Assembly (NCBI GenBank): GCA_905213265.1
Contig: CAJMHR010000004.1
Location: 6,606 to 70,605 of the forward strand
Length of the DNA stretch: 64,000 nucleotides
DNA from: an uncultured Collinsella sp.
GTDB lineage: Bacteria > Actinomycetota > Coriobacteriia > Coriobacteriales > Coriobacteriaceae
Reading direction: 5' to 3'
Every line of letters starts with the position of its first letter. Within the stretch, counting starts at the first letter, position 1. A model generated the notes under the pieces. That model searched no databases, was not told where the DNA came from, and worked only from the letters and a program-made list of their open reading frames with translations. This document shows, in pieces, positions 7,931 through 16,166 of this stretch. The translations under genes were made by a program, and so were the position numbers.

Positions 7931-9607
7931 TTACGAGAGCGACGTTCTCAGCAACTCGTTGAAGAGCTTCGGGTTGCCCTTGCCGCGGCTCGCCTTCATG
8001 CACTGGCCCACCAAAAAGCCGATGACCTTCTGGTTGCCGTCACGATACTGCTGCGCCTGATCGGCACAGTTTGCCAGCACCTCGTCCACGATCGGCTGCA
8101 GCGCGCCGGCATCGCTCACCTGACGCATACCGCGCTCGTCGACGATCTTGTTGGGGTCGTCGCCGGTCTGGGCCATGGCCTCAAAGACCTCGTGCGCCTG
8201 GTTGGAGCTGATGGCATCGGTCGCGAGCAACTTGGCAAGAGCTGCCACCTGAGCCGGCGCGATGCCGGACTCGGCGAGCGACACGCCTGCGCCCTTAAGA
8301 TAGGCGATCATCTCGTTCACCAGCAGGTTTGCGACCGTCTGAGCCTCCTTGCCAGCCATACCGGCAGCGGCAGCCTCAAAGAACTCGGCAAACTCCGGGT
8401 CGCCGGCAATCTGCTCGGCGTCCGCCGCCTTAATGCCAAAGTCGGCCTCAAAACGGACGCGCTTGGCATCGGGCAGCTCGGGAATCTCGCCACGGCAGCG
8501 ATCGATAAACTCGTCGTCCAGGTCGAACGGCGCCAGGTCGGGATCGGGGAACAGACGATAGTCGTCGGCCGTCTCCTTGACGCGCATGACCACGGTGCGC
8601 TTGCGGCTGGGCTCCCAGTGGCGGGTCTCCTGGTAGATGATGCCGCCCTCCTCGAGCACCTCGGCCTGGCGGCAGATCTCGTAGGCAAGACCGTCGTGCA
8701 GGCTCTTGAACGAGTTGAGGTTCTTGAGCTCGGTCTTGGTGCCCAGCTTGGTCTCGCCGCGGCGGCGCAGCGACACGTTGCCGTCGCAGCGCATGGAACC
8801 CTTCTCCATGGAGCAGTCCGAAATGCCCAGCGTCACAAAGATGCGACGGAGCTTCTCCATAAACAGGCGGGCCTCCTCGGGCGTGCGCAAATCGGGCTCA
8901 GTCACGAGCTCAATCAAAGGCGTGCCGCAGCGGTTGTAGTCAACGAGCGACTCGGCCGCGGCGGTAATGCGGCCCTCGGCGCCGCCCACGTGGACCATCT
9001 TGGCGGCGTCCTCCTCCATATGGATGCGCAGGATGCGAATGGGCACCGTGTAGGAACCGTCCTCGCGACGCTCGGACATCTGCAGGTTGGACGCATCATA
9101 GCTGGCCAGGTGGCCGGCACGCTGATTGCCCTCGCGCATGGTCGACGTCATGGATGTGGACAGGCCCTCGGCGTTGGCCGAGGCGCTCGCCAGGCTCTGG
9201 GCCTCGGCCTCACCAAACGCGCAGTCGGGGCGCTCGGCGGCACCGCGACCGGTCACGTCCAGATCCAGGTGACCGTACATGGCAAAGGCAACCGGACCCT
9301 GCGTGGTCTGGAAGTTCTTGGCCATATCGGGATAGAAGTAGTGCTTGCGGTAGAACATCGAGTGGCGCTGGATCTCGCAGTTGGTGGCGAGACCGGCCTT
9401 GACGATGCTCTCGATGGCGCGCTTGTTGGGCACCGGCAGGGCGCCGGGCAGGCCCAGGCACACCGGGCACACGTTGGCGTTGGGCTCGTCATCGTGGCTG
9501 AGCTTGCAGTTGCAGAACATCTTGGTGTCGAGTGCGGTGAGCTCGGTATGGATCTCCAGGCCGATCACGGCCTCCCAATCCTGCAGGACCTCGGAAAGCT
9601 CCTTCAT
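7931..9607 (-). CDS. gatB: Aspartyl/glutamyl-tRNA amidotransferase subunit B
   Basis: A 558-residue subunit of the GatCAB amidotransferase, which converts Glu-tRNAGln (and Asp-tRNAAsn) to the amidated form. The N-terminus (WEAVIGLEIHTELTALDTKMFCNC) and the zinc-type cysteines (CNC ... CPVCLGLPG) are typical, as are the GVSLRRRGE-like tRNA-kinase region and the C-terminal YqeY-like domain. Length is normal for a GatB with a long insert (usual about 480-550). Its ATG overlaps the gatA stop as TAATG, implying translational coupling. Confidence 0.95.
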   Translation of the reverse strand: MKELSEVLQDWEAVIGLEIHTELTALDTKMFCNCKLSHDDEPNANVCPVCLGLPGALPVPNKRAIESIVKAGLATNCEIQRHSMFYRKHYFYPDMAKNFQTTQGPVAFAMYGHLDLDVTGRGAAERPDCAFGEAEAQSLASASANAEGLSTSMTSTMREGNQRAGHLASYDASNLQMSERREDGSYTVPIRILRIHMEEDAAKMVHVGGAEGRITAAAESLVDYNRCGTPLIELVTEPDLRTPEEARLFMEKLRRIFVTLGISDCSMEKGSMRCDGNVSLRRRGETKLGTKTELKNLNSFKSLHDGLAYEICRQAEVLEEGGIIYQETRHWEPSRKRTVVMRVKETADDYRLFPDPDLAPFDLDDEFIDRCRGEIPELPDAKRVRFEADFGIKAADAEQIAGDPEFAEFFEAAAAGMAGKEAQTVANLLVNEMIAYLKGAGVSLAESGIAPAQVAALAKLLATDAISSNQAHEVFEAMAQTGDDPNKIVDERGMRQVSDAGALQPIVDEVLANCADQAQQYRDGNQKVIGFLVGQCMKASRGKGNPKLFNELLRTSLS

Positions 9608-11121
9608 TACAGCTCGCCTCCCTTCCCGGCAAAATCGGGCGCGACGGAAAGCGCGGGCGCACCCGTGGCGGCGTTGGCAAAACCGCGCTCCAGGGCGCGG
9701 GCAAACGTGAGCAGCTGACGGTCCTTAAAGGCCGGACCAACCAGCTGGGCAGAAACGGGCAGCTTGCTGTCCTCGCCCAGGCCCAGCGGCACCGAGATGC
9801 CGCCGTTGCCGCAAATGTTGAGCGAGATGGTGTACAGGTCCGAAAGGTACATCTGCGTGGGGTCGCTGATCTCGCCAAACTTAAAGGCCGTGCGCGGCGA
9901 GGCGGGCATGAGGATGGTGTCCACCTTGGCATACGCGGCGTCGTAGTCCTGCGTGATGAGCGTGCGGGCCTTTTGCGCGGCGTAGTAGTACTTGTCGTAC
10001 ACGCCCGAGCTCAGCAGGTAGGCGCCGAGCATCTGACGGCGCTTGGCCTCGGCGCCAAAGCCGTGGGCGCGCGACAGCGAGCTCTGGTCGGACAGGTTGG
10101 CGCAGCCCTCCTCCTGATAGCCGTAGCGAATGCCGTCGAAACGGGCCAGGTTGGAGAACGCCTCGGCCGGGCCGATGACATAGTAGGCGGCGATGGCGGC
10201 GTCCAGGTGCGGCAGGTCGACCTCGACCAGCTCGGCGCCCTGGTTCTGCAGCTCCTGGGCGGCGCGCTGAACAGCGGCCTTGACCTCGGGCGTCAGGCCC
10301 TCGGCCTCCATAAACGCAGGGATGATGCCCACGCGCTTGCCCTCGATGCTGTCGTTGAGATGCTCGGTAAAATCGACGGCGCAATCCTGGCTGGTGCAGT
10401 CGTACGGATCGTGGCCCGCGCCGGTAAGCGCATTCATGGCCAGCGCGACATCCTCGACCGTGCGGCCAAAGGGTCCCACCTGGTCGAGCGACGAGCCAAA
10501 GGCAACCACGCCGTAACGGCTCACGGCGCCATACGTGGGCTTAAAGCCCACCACGCCGCACAGCGACGCCGGCTGGCGAATGGAGCCGCCGGTGTCCGAG
10601 CCCAGCGAGAGCGCGACCTCGCCCGCGGCGACGGCGGCAGCGGAGCCGCCCGAGGAGCCGCCGGGCACGCGCTCGGTATCCCAGGGGTTGTTGGTGCGGT
10701 GGAACGCCGAGCTCTCGGTGGAGCTGCCAAAGGCAAACTCGTCCATGTTTGCCTTGCCCATGGGCAGGCAGCCGGCATCGATCATGCGCTGGACGCAGGT
10801 GGCGGTGTAGACACTCTGGTAGTTCTCGAGCATGCGGGAAGCGCAGGTGGTGCGCGTGCCCACGAGGTTCATGTTGTCCTTAATGGCCAGCGGCACGCCC
10901 GCGAGCGGGGGCAGCGGCTTGCCTGCGGCACGGTCGGCATCCACGCGCGCAGCGGCCTCGAGCGCAAGCTCGGGCGCCACCTGCAGGAATGCCTGGACCC
11001 CGCCCTCGCGCGCCTCGATGGCGGCAAGGGAGGCCTGGGCCACTTCGGTAGCGGTAAAGTCGCCGGCAGAAACGCCCGCGGCGATCTGGGCGGCGGTAAG
11101 GGAATCGAAGCTTAGCGCCAT
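9607..11121 (-). CDS. gatA: Aspartyl/glutamyl-tRNA amidotransferase subunit A
   Basis: A 504-residue amidase-signature enzyme that releases ammonia from glutamine for GatB. The Ser-cisSer-Lys centre is present: lysine in PLAIKDNMN, and serines in GGSSGGSAAAVAAG with GSDTGGSIRQPAS. It overlaps gatC upstream and gatB downstream by TAATG junctions. Length and motif order are normal for GatA. Confidence 0.96.
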   Translation of the reverse strand: MALSFDSLTAAQIAAGVSAGDFTATEVAQASLAAIEAREGGVQAFLQVAPELALEAAARVDADRAAGKPLPPLAGVPLAIKDNMNLVGTRTTCASRMLENYQSVYTATCVQRMIDAGCLPMGKANMDEFAFGSSTESSAFHRTNNPWDTERVPGGSSGGSAAAVAAGEVALSLGSDTGGSIRQPASLCGVVGFKPTYGAVSRYGVVAFGSSLDQVGPFGRTVEDVALAMNALTGAGHDPYDCTSQDCAVDFTEHLNDSIEGKRVGIIPAFMEAEGLTPEVKAAVQRAAQELQNQGAELVEVDLPHLDAAIAAYYVIGPAEAFSNLARFDGIRYGYQEEGCANLSDQSSLSRAHGFGAEAKRRQMLGAYLLSSGVYDKYYYAAQKARTLITQDYDAAYAKVDTILMPASPRTAFKFGEISDPTQMYLSDLYTISLNICGNGGISVPLGLGEDSKLPVSAQLVGPAFKDRQLLTFARALERGFANAATGAPALSVAPDFAGKGGEL

Positions 11122-11432
11122 TACTCGCTCTCCCCCTCTCCCAAAATGGACGGCACGCGGAAGTAGCGGTCGCGCGCGCTGCCGGCGTTTTCGAGCGCAA
11201 CGTCGAGCGGCAGGTCGCGCTCGGGCTCGCGCAGGTCGTCGCCCATCACGTTGGACAGACTTCCGATGGGATGGAACGTGGGCTCCACGTCGGGCAAGTC
11301 ATATTGCAAGACGGGCTCGAGCATCTGGACGGCGTCATTCATGTAGGACGTCATCTGGGTGAGCTCGTCATCGGTCAGTGCGATCTTTGCGTACTCGGCG
11401 ATGCCGCGCACGTCTTTCTCGCTGAGTGCCAT
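11121..11432 (-). CDS. gatC: Aspartyl/glutamyl-tRNA amidotransferase subunit C
   Basis: A 103-residue small subunit that stabilises GatA on GatB. It shows the family pattern of an N-terminal helix (MALSEKDVRGIAEYAKIALTDDE), a central MLEPVLQYDLPDVEPTFHP segment and a C-terminal YFRVPSILGEGE end. The start at 11432 has AAGGGAG 5 nt upstream; a further upstream ATG at 11450 is less likely. It is the first gene of gatC-gatA-gatB. Confidence 0.93.
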   Translation of the reverse strand: MALSEKDVRGIAEYAKIALTDDELTQMTSYMNDAVQMLEPVLQYDLPDVEPTFHPIGSLSNVMGDDLREPERDLPLDVALENAGSARDRYFRVPSILGEGESE

Positions 11433-11561
11433 AGGCGCTCCCTTCCGCATAACAGATAAACCGCTCTAGTATACAAGCCAACGGCGCTTGGAGCAGGTGC
11501 TTTACCCAAATGCAGCGAAAACGTAACGAGGGCGGCGGGCTGGCAGGCGGCGGGTTGGCGG

Positions 11562-11645
11562 TTCTGCAGCGAAACCGTCCCGTCCACAGCGAAAACCGTT
11601 TCGCCCACAACGAAAACCGTACTGCTCGCAACGAAGACCATCACA
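11562..11645. repeat. Four imperfect 21-bp tandem repeats
   Basis: Units of the form CACARCGAAAACCGT plus six variable bases repeat four times (core CGAAACCGT, CGAAAACCGT, CGAAAACCGT, CGAAGACCAT) between gatC and sortase. The last unit runs into a CATCACAACATTCGA palindrome. The rest of this 324-base gap holds no gene. Confidence 0.65.
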
Positions 11646-11697
11646 ACATTCGACACTTTTCGCCAAAATCGAGATTTTCATCGAATGTTGTGATGGT
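11637..11697. repeat. Dispersed palindrome, CATCACAACATTCGA family, copy 1
   Basis: Arms CCATCACAACATTCGA (11638-11653) and TCGAATGTTGTGATGG (11681-11696) are perfect. Further copies lie at 22738, 26982 and 28223. All copies are intergenic, which suggests a REP-like repeat or a transcript-end structure. Confidence 0.8.
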
Positions 11698-11709
11698 TTG
11701 GAAGCCCTG

Positions 11710-11743
11710 ACCACCGCAAAGGTGCCTGCCCCACCGTGGTGGT
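11710..11743. repeat. Dispersed palindrome, ACCACCACAAAGGTGCC family, copy 1
   Basis: ACCACCGCAAAGGTGCC pairs with the CCGTGGTGGT side and lies 14 bases past the sortase stop. Other copies are at 21711, 22671, 24261 and 36101. In this position it could help end the sortase transcript. Confidence 0.65.
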
Positions 11744-11756
11744 TCTAGAGAATGCC

Positions 11757-12695
11757 TTATGCCGAGGCCTTGGCCTTGCGGCGCTTGCGGACCGCGTGGA
11801 TCACGATGTCCAGCAGCAACAGCACAATGGCCACGACCACAATGAGCACGGCGAACTCGCGCTTGCCCCAGTGGCGGCCGGCCAGCGACTTTTGCTTGTC
11901 GACGTCCTTCTTACTGTACTTGGTGCGCACGCAATGTACCAGCAGGCGATGGTCGTTCACGCCGTAGGGCGTGCAGGTGACGAGCGTCACCTTGTCGGCG
12001 CCGGGCTCGATAGTCAGCGACTCCATCTCCTCGGGCAGCACGACCTCGGAGTCCACCATCTTGTAGGCGAGCGTCTTGTTCATGGTGTGCAGCAGCACCA
12101 GGTCGCCGGGCTCCAGCGAATGGATGTCGTCGAACATGCTCAGGTTGCGCATGCCCGAGTGCGCGGTGAGCACGCAATGCGTCGAGGTGCCGCCCACCGG
12201 CAGGCTCGTGCCCTCCAGGTGGCCGACGCCCGCCATGAGGACTTCCTCGCTCGTGCCGTGGTAGATGGGCATGCTCACGTCGATGGAGGGGATCTCGACC
12301 CAGCTCATCATGGGGTCGCGGTCAAAGATGAGCTGCTGAGCGTAGGGCTCGATCTGGTCGGCGGGGAGCTCGGTAGCCTCGCCCGCCAGCTGCTCGTTAA
12401 AGGAGCGCGCCTGGAGCAGGATGCGCTCGCGCTCCTCGGCAGACAGCGCGTCCACGGTGCTGGACACCGTGCTGATCTGGTTGAACACGCCCGAGGCCTC
12501 GAGCCGGTCCAAGATCCACGGCCAGGTCATAAGGCCCACGCCAATAAGGATGATGACGATGGTGATGAGCCGGTCGGCCCAGCGCGGCAGTCGCTTGCGA
12601 CGGCGTTTGGACTTTGGTTGAGGTTTGGGCTGAGGGCTTGAGCCACCGTTGGCCGCGGCGTTATTGCTCTTCATATGTTTGGCGCCCTGCACCAT
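11757..12695 (-). CDS. Class C sortase (pilus assembly)
   Basis: A 312-residue membrane transpeptidase that polymerises pilins by joining sorting-signal threonines to pilin lysines. It has an N-terminal membrane helix (about 40-60), the WVEIPSIDVSMPIYHGTSEEVL segment typical of class C, catalytic H179 (TAHSGMRN), C241 (TLVTCTPYG) and R250 (NDHRLLV), and a second hydrophobic helix near the C-terminus (about 281-300) that marks class C enzymes. GAGGAG precedes the chosen ATG. It lies downstream of three pilin genes on the same strand, separated from them by a winged-helix gene. Confidence 0.93.
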   Translation of the reverse strand: MVQGAKHMKSNNAAANGGSSPQPKPQPKSKRRRKRLPRWADRLITIVIILIGVGLMTWPWILDRLEASGVFNQISTVSSTVDALSAEERERILLQARSFNEQLAGEATELPADQIEPYAQQLIFDRDPMMSWVEIPSIDVSMPIYHGTSEEVLMAGVGHLEGTSLPVGGTSTHCVLTAHSGMRNLSMFDDIHSLEPGDLVLLHTMNKTLAYKMVDSEVVLPEEMESLTIEPGADKVTLVTCTPYGVNDHRLLVHCVRTKYSKKDVDKQKSLAGRHWGKREFAVLIVVVAIVLLLLDIVIHAVRKRRKAKASA

Positions 12696-12817
12696 CGCCG
12701 GTCACTCCTCTACAACTCAAGTTGTCTAAACAAATAATAGCCGAATAGCGAGCCCATGCGCCGGACAACGCAGCTAGGACCGAAACACCGCCTACGGTCC
12801 GAATTCTTGGAGACCTT

Positions 12818-13786
12818 TTACAGCGCTTCTTGCCATGGATATTCCTTTCCAAACATGCGATCGACTTCGAGCTGAATTCGCTCATCGTCGATTGCCGCCA
12901 AAGATAGCGCAAGCGAAATGTTGTCGACACGAGAGGAGTCGGCAAACACGGGTGCATAGCGCCACACTTGGATCATCGCCGTCTCGTTATCCGGCAACTC
13001 CCCGTCTGCGACTTCGAGGTCGCTCAGTTGACGCCATACACTTCTTAAGACGGCCTTTTGTTCCATACCCGGCGCAGCGAGCATCGAACGCGCAGCGAGC
13101 GCCGTCTCCCCGGCGTCAACAAGATAGTCGATCTGCGGCGTCTTCCTTGCAAAAAAGACCTTCGAGACAGGCGAGGAGAGCTCTGCCATGTGCTCACTGA
13201 GCAGAAGATCAACGACAACAGGGAACACGACGACACGTCGCTCGCAACGCTCGCGCCTCGCGAGCCCCCTGTCAACAAGCTCGGTTATGGCCTCACTCGC
13301 ACGGCTTGCCGAAATGCCAAGCGCACGACAAAGGTCATAGGGGCGATATGGTTCCTGGGCGGCTCCCCAGATTGCGGCAGCCTGCGCATTGGGTGACATC
13401 TTGGTCGCGTGATTGCGAAACCGGGCACCGCCCCTCTCCGTACAAGCTGTGCCCATAAATGGAAGAAAAGCCTGTCTACCTGGGCAGACAAAGGGAATCC
13501 CTTGTGCGACCAATGCTTTGCGCTGACGTGCATCGGCATCAGGAAACGAAACGACAACAGGAGTCTCCGTACGCAAGGCTAGCTGGCTATAGACCCTCTT
13601 AGCCTCGGGAAGCCCGACGCCAGTAGGCAAACTTGCAAGCAAAAACGAAAAACCGTTTGCGTCAACAGCGCGGACCTCAATCGCCCGCAGATGCAGCGGC
13701 AAGCGTGCGGATCCAGGCCAAACTTTGGCCTTGGCGGAGAGGCCTAGTGCTTCTTGTAAGTAGATTAGCGCTTCGTTCATTTCCAT
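12818..13786 (-). CDS. Winged-helix (MarR-like) protein of unknown role
   Basis: A protein of about 323 residues. The N-terminal half (LGLSAKAKVWPGSARLPLHLRAIEV ... PFVCPGRQAFLPFMGTACTE) is an undescribed alpha/beta region; residues about 150-200 (PYDLCRALGISASRASEAITELVDRGLARRE) form a winged helix-turn-helix. Start 13786 is chosen because a -10-like TATAAT and the palindrome TCCAATATAAATTGGA lie directly upstream on the minus strand, outside the coding region; a longer form to 13912 would translate through them. It sits between sortase and the pilins, so it may regulate the pilus or be an insertion. Confidence 0.65.
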   Translation of the reverse strand: MEMNEALIYLQEALGLSAKAKVWPGSARLPLHLRAIEVRAVDANGFSFLLASLPTGVGLPEAKRVYSQLALRTETPVVVSFPDADARQRKALVAQGIPFVCPGRQAFLPFMGTACTERGGARFRNHATKMSPNAQAAAIWGAAQEPYRPYDLCRALGISASRASEAITELVDRGLARRERCERRVVVFPVVVDLLLSEHMAELSSPVSKVFFARKTPQIDYLVDAGETALAARSMLAAPGMEQKAVLRSVWRQLSDLEVADGELPDNETAMIQVWRYAPVFADSSRVDNISLALSLAAIDDERIQLEVDRMFGKEYPWQEAL

Positions 13787-13800
13787 CGTTTTCGTCTGAT

Positions 13801-13816
13801 TCCAATTTATATTGGA
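13801..13816 (-). promoter_or_regulatory. Palindromic operator candidate of the winged-helix gene
   Basis: TCCAATTTATATTGGA is a near-perfect dyad 15 bases upstream of the chosen start, next to a TATAAT-like box on the minus strand. Autoregulation by the downstream winged-helix protein is an inference. Confidence 0.4.
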
Positions 13817-14157
13817 ATTATACATAATTTTCGGAATTAACGAGATTCCTTTCGTGCATAAGTCCATAATTTGCGTTTTCAGAACCGGATAAGTGGGTGA
13901 TTCGGGATACAAACGTTACAGGAAACGACACGCCCCGCGTAAGTGTTCGAAAGCGCGAGCGAGCAGTTTCCGGTGTTGTAAAATGTCCGGACTCCGAACC
14001 ACGGGCATTTTAATTTGCACGCGCGGCGCAAATGCCTTCTACCGTCCGCACCGCGCGTGCGCCTACGGACCTTAAACCGAACCTCATACGAGTCAAGAAA
14101 CGCGATGACGGATGAGTCCGCATCGGACGGTGGAGGCTGCCTGTGTTGTCCAAAAAA

Positions 14158-14188
14158 CGGGGCAGACTCCAGTGCGGAGTCTGCCCCG
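14158..14188 (-). terminator. Rho-independent terminator of the pilin operon
   Basis: Perfect 13-bp stem CGGGGCAGACTCC/GGAGTCTGCCCCG with a 5-nt loop, followed on the minus strand by TTTTTT. It lies 100 bases past the major pilin stop. Confidence 0.85.
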
Positions 14189-14288
14189 AAAAGAGAATGG
14201 CAAAGCAAGAACGTGGATGGACGAGAAAAGTGTCCGCAAGTCTCATGGCCAACACATCCCACCTGCCAAAGGGATGGGTGAGCGAGCG

Positions 14289-16058
14289 TTACTCCTGCTC
14301 GGACTCCTCAGCCTGCTTACGGCTGCGGATGAGGTGCGCCACGCCGATGCACAGCACCGCGCCACCAGCGATCCAGGTGAAGGTCACGCCGTTGAGACCG
14401 GTCAGCGGAAGGCCTGTGCCCTTCTGGTCGACAATGGTGAAGCTGAGCTTACCGGTAGTTGCAGTGACATTATTGTCCTGCACGACGCCGTCTGCCGCCT
14501 TGATTACGGATTCCGTGCTAGGCGTAACGTCATCGCCGGTCTGATTAAGGCTGCGCTTGATAGTAAAGGTAACGCCACCTGCTGCGGAGTTGTTGTAGCC
14601 AGGCTTCGGGGTGACCTCTGTAAGGGTGTAGGTGCCCTCATCGAGACCGACAACGTTTATCTTACCGTTTGCGTCGGTCTTCAGCTTGGCCTGCTCGCTA
14701 TCAGCCGTCTTGGTACCGTCCGCTTTGATAAAGTTGCTCGTATCACCGTTCTCCTGCAGCCTGAACTCAACGCCCTCGAGCCCCTTATCTTTGTTATCAG
14801 AGCCCACCTTGGTGACATCGATGCCGTAGGTGTAGTCATAAGCAAGGTGCTCGACCGTGGTGCCGGCACCCTCAGCATGCGGATTGTTGGAATAAGTCAG
14901 CGTAACCATATTCTTCTGGGCTTTACCAACCAAGCCATCGAATTCTTCTTTGATCTTGCCATTTTCGAAGATCTTGGTGGAGTCGAGCTTGGCCTTGTAC
15001 TCGACAGTCACCTTTGAGTCACTGTTCAACGCAATGGCATTGCCTCCCACGTCCGTGCAATTCTTGAGATTGGTGAAGTCGACAGTTATCGTATCGTTCT
15101 CGTACTTGGCGGTGTAGCAGCCTGTCTTGACCTCGGCATCACCGATCTTGACCGTGACGTCTGGCGTCGTGCTACCATCCTTAAACTTCGGCGTCATGGA
15201 TTTGGGAAGATTATCCGTGAAGGTGTACTTGTAGGTGCTGTAAGTGTTGATGTTACCCGCAACGGTACCGGTAAGCAGGTAGTCGACATAGTCGTCCATC
15301 TGAGAGTCCGCAGCCTTATTGGGATCCTCGGGTTTGCCGAACGTGCTGTCCTTTGCGTCGTCCTTTACGGCCTTGGTCACAGTGGGGACCTGCTTCTTGG
15401 GAGCAATGGTCTCATCGGAACCGCCGACAACGGCGAAAATCGGCGAAGTGAAGGTATCCGTGTTGCGTTTGGGTGGATTAGCGCTAGTGTTGACGTCTTT
15501 AGTCACGAAGAGCCAGTAGCCGGTATTCAGACCAGTGAAGGTGCCACCGATGCTCGTTTTGCACTCATCCGTCCCTTCAGTGATATTGGCGTCCTCCAGT
15601 GCCTTGGCAATCTTGTCGAGGGTTGTTCCGGCATCGAGCTTAGTAGTCTTGTCTGTACCTGACTCGTACTTACCTTCGGTTTTTGATTTAAGCCAGTCGG
15701 CCCACTTCTGAGCATCATTGTCGGAGGGCTTTGTAGTGTCGCTAGTATCGGCAAATGCCCCGGTCACAGCATTCCTAACGGCATCTGACGCCCACTCAAT
15801 GTCAGAAAGCGTCTTAGCGCCATTCCAGTTGTTAGCGTCTTCCAAATCCTGCGTGACCTTAGCCTTGAAAATCTGGATGCCCTTAAATGTCGTATCCGTG
15901 TAGGTCTGTTCGTTAATCGTCACGTTACCGCTCTTGGCCACCGTCGGCGTACCATCAGCAAACGCCATCGTAACCGGGGCCATCACACCACCAAAGCTCA
16001 GCGCTGCTGTGAGGCCGGCGGTTACTGCCAGGCGTGCGATGTTCTTGCTCATGCTCAT
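14289..16058 (-). CDS. LPXTG-anchored major pilin, SpaA/FimA-like, isopeptide-forming
   Basis: A 589-residue secreted, wall-sorted protein. The start at 16058 follows GGAGG by 8 nt. A signal peptide (about 1-35, ending near AFA) precedes an N-terminal domain. A pilin-type lysine is seen in TIAPKKQVPTVTK, an E-box-like YTLTEVTPKPGYN occurs in the SpaA-like domain, and the end is the sorting signal LPLTG, a hydrophobic helix and a basic tail. It follows two pilin-like genes and precedes a class C sortase, so it is probably the shaft subunit. Confidence 0.9.
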   Translation of the reverse strand: MSMSKNIARLAVTAGLTAALSFGGVMAPVTMAFADGTPTVAKSGNVTINEQTYTDTTFKGIQIFKAKVTQDLEDANNWNGAKTLSDIEWASDAVRNAVTGAFADTSDTTKPSDNDAQKWADWLKSKTEGKYESGTDKTTKLDAGTTLDKIAKALEDANITEGTDECKTSIGGTFTGLNTGYWLFVTKDVNTSANPPKRNTDTFTSPIFAVVGGSDETIAPKKQVPTVTKAVKDDAKDSTFGKPEDPNKAADSQMDDYVDYLLTGTVAGNINTYSTYKYTFTDNLPKSMTPKFKDGSTTPDVTVKIGDAEVKTGCYTAKYENDTITVDFTNLKNCTDVGGNAIALNSDSKVTVEYKAKLDSTKIFENGKIKEEFDGLVGKAQKNMVTLTYSNNPHAEGAGTTVEHLAYDYTYGIDVTKVGSDNKDKGLEGVEFRLQENGDTSNFIKADGTKTADSEQAKLKTDANGKINVVGLDEGTYTLTEVTPKPGYNNSAAGGVTFTIKRSLNQTGDDVTPSTESVIKAADGVVQDNNVTATTGKLSFTIVDQKGTGLPLTGLNGVTFTWIAGGAVLCIGVAHLIRSRKQAEESEQE

Positions 16059-16141
16059 CTTCTTTTCCTCCGTTTTCCGGTTGGTTCTCATTCGATCGGT
16101 CATCATCTGTCTGTATCTTAGCATCTACTTCGCTACGTCTC

Positions 16142-16160
16142 GCCCCGCTCTCTGTGGGGC
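16142..16160 (-). promoter_or_regulatory. Hairpin between second pilin and major pilin genes
   Basis: GCCCCGC/GTGGGGC forms a 7-bp stem with one G-U pair directly after the second pilin stop (16167). It has no U-tract. It could protect or partly terminate the upstream transcript and help set pilin ratios; this is speculative. Confidence 0.35.
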
Positions 16161-16166
16161 TGCCAG

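Larger units (their letters stand above)
13787..14288. other. 502-base gap between winged-helix gene and major pilin
   Basis: The left end holds the candidate promoter and operator of the winged-helix gene, and the right end holds the pilin terminator at 14158-14188. Between about 13830 and 14150 I see no supportable gene. Confidence 0.6.

Noticed and set aside
7811..9718. Long open frame on the plus strand opposite gatB
   Set aside because: Antisense shadow of a GC-rich gene; low-complexity Leu/Gly/His-rich translation without domain, and gatB itself has all motifs.
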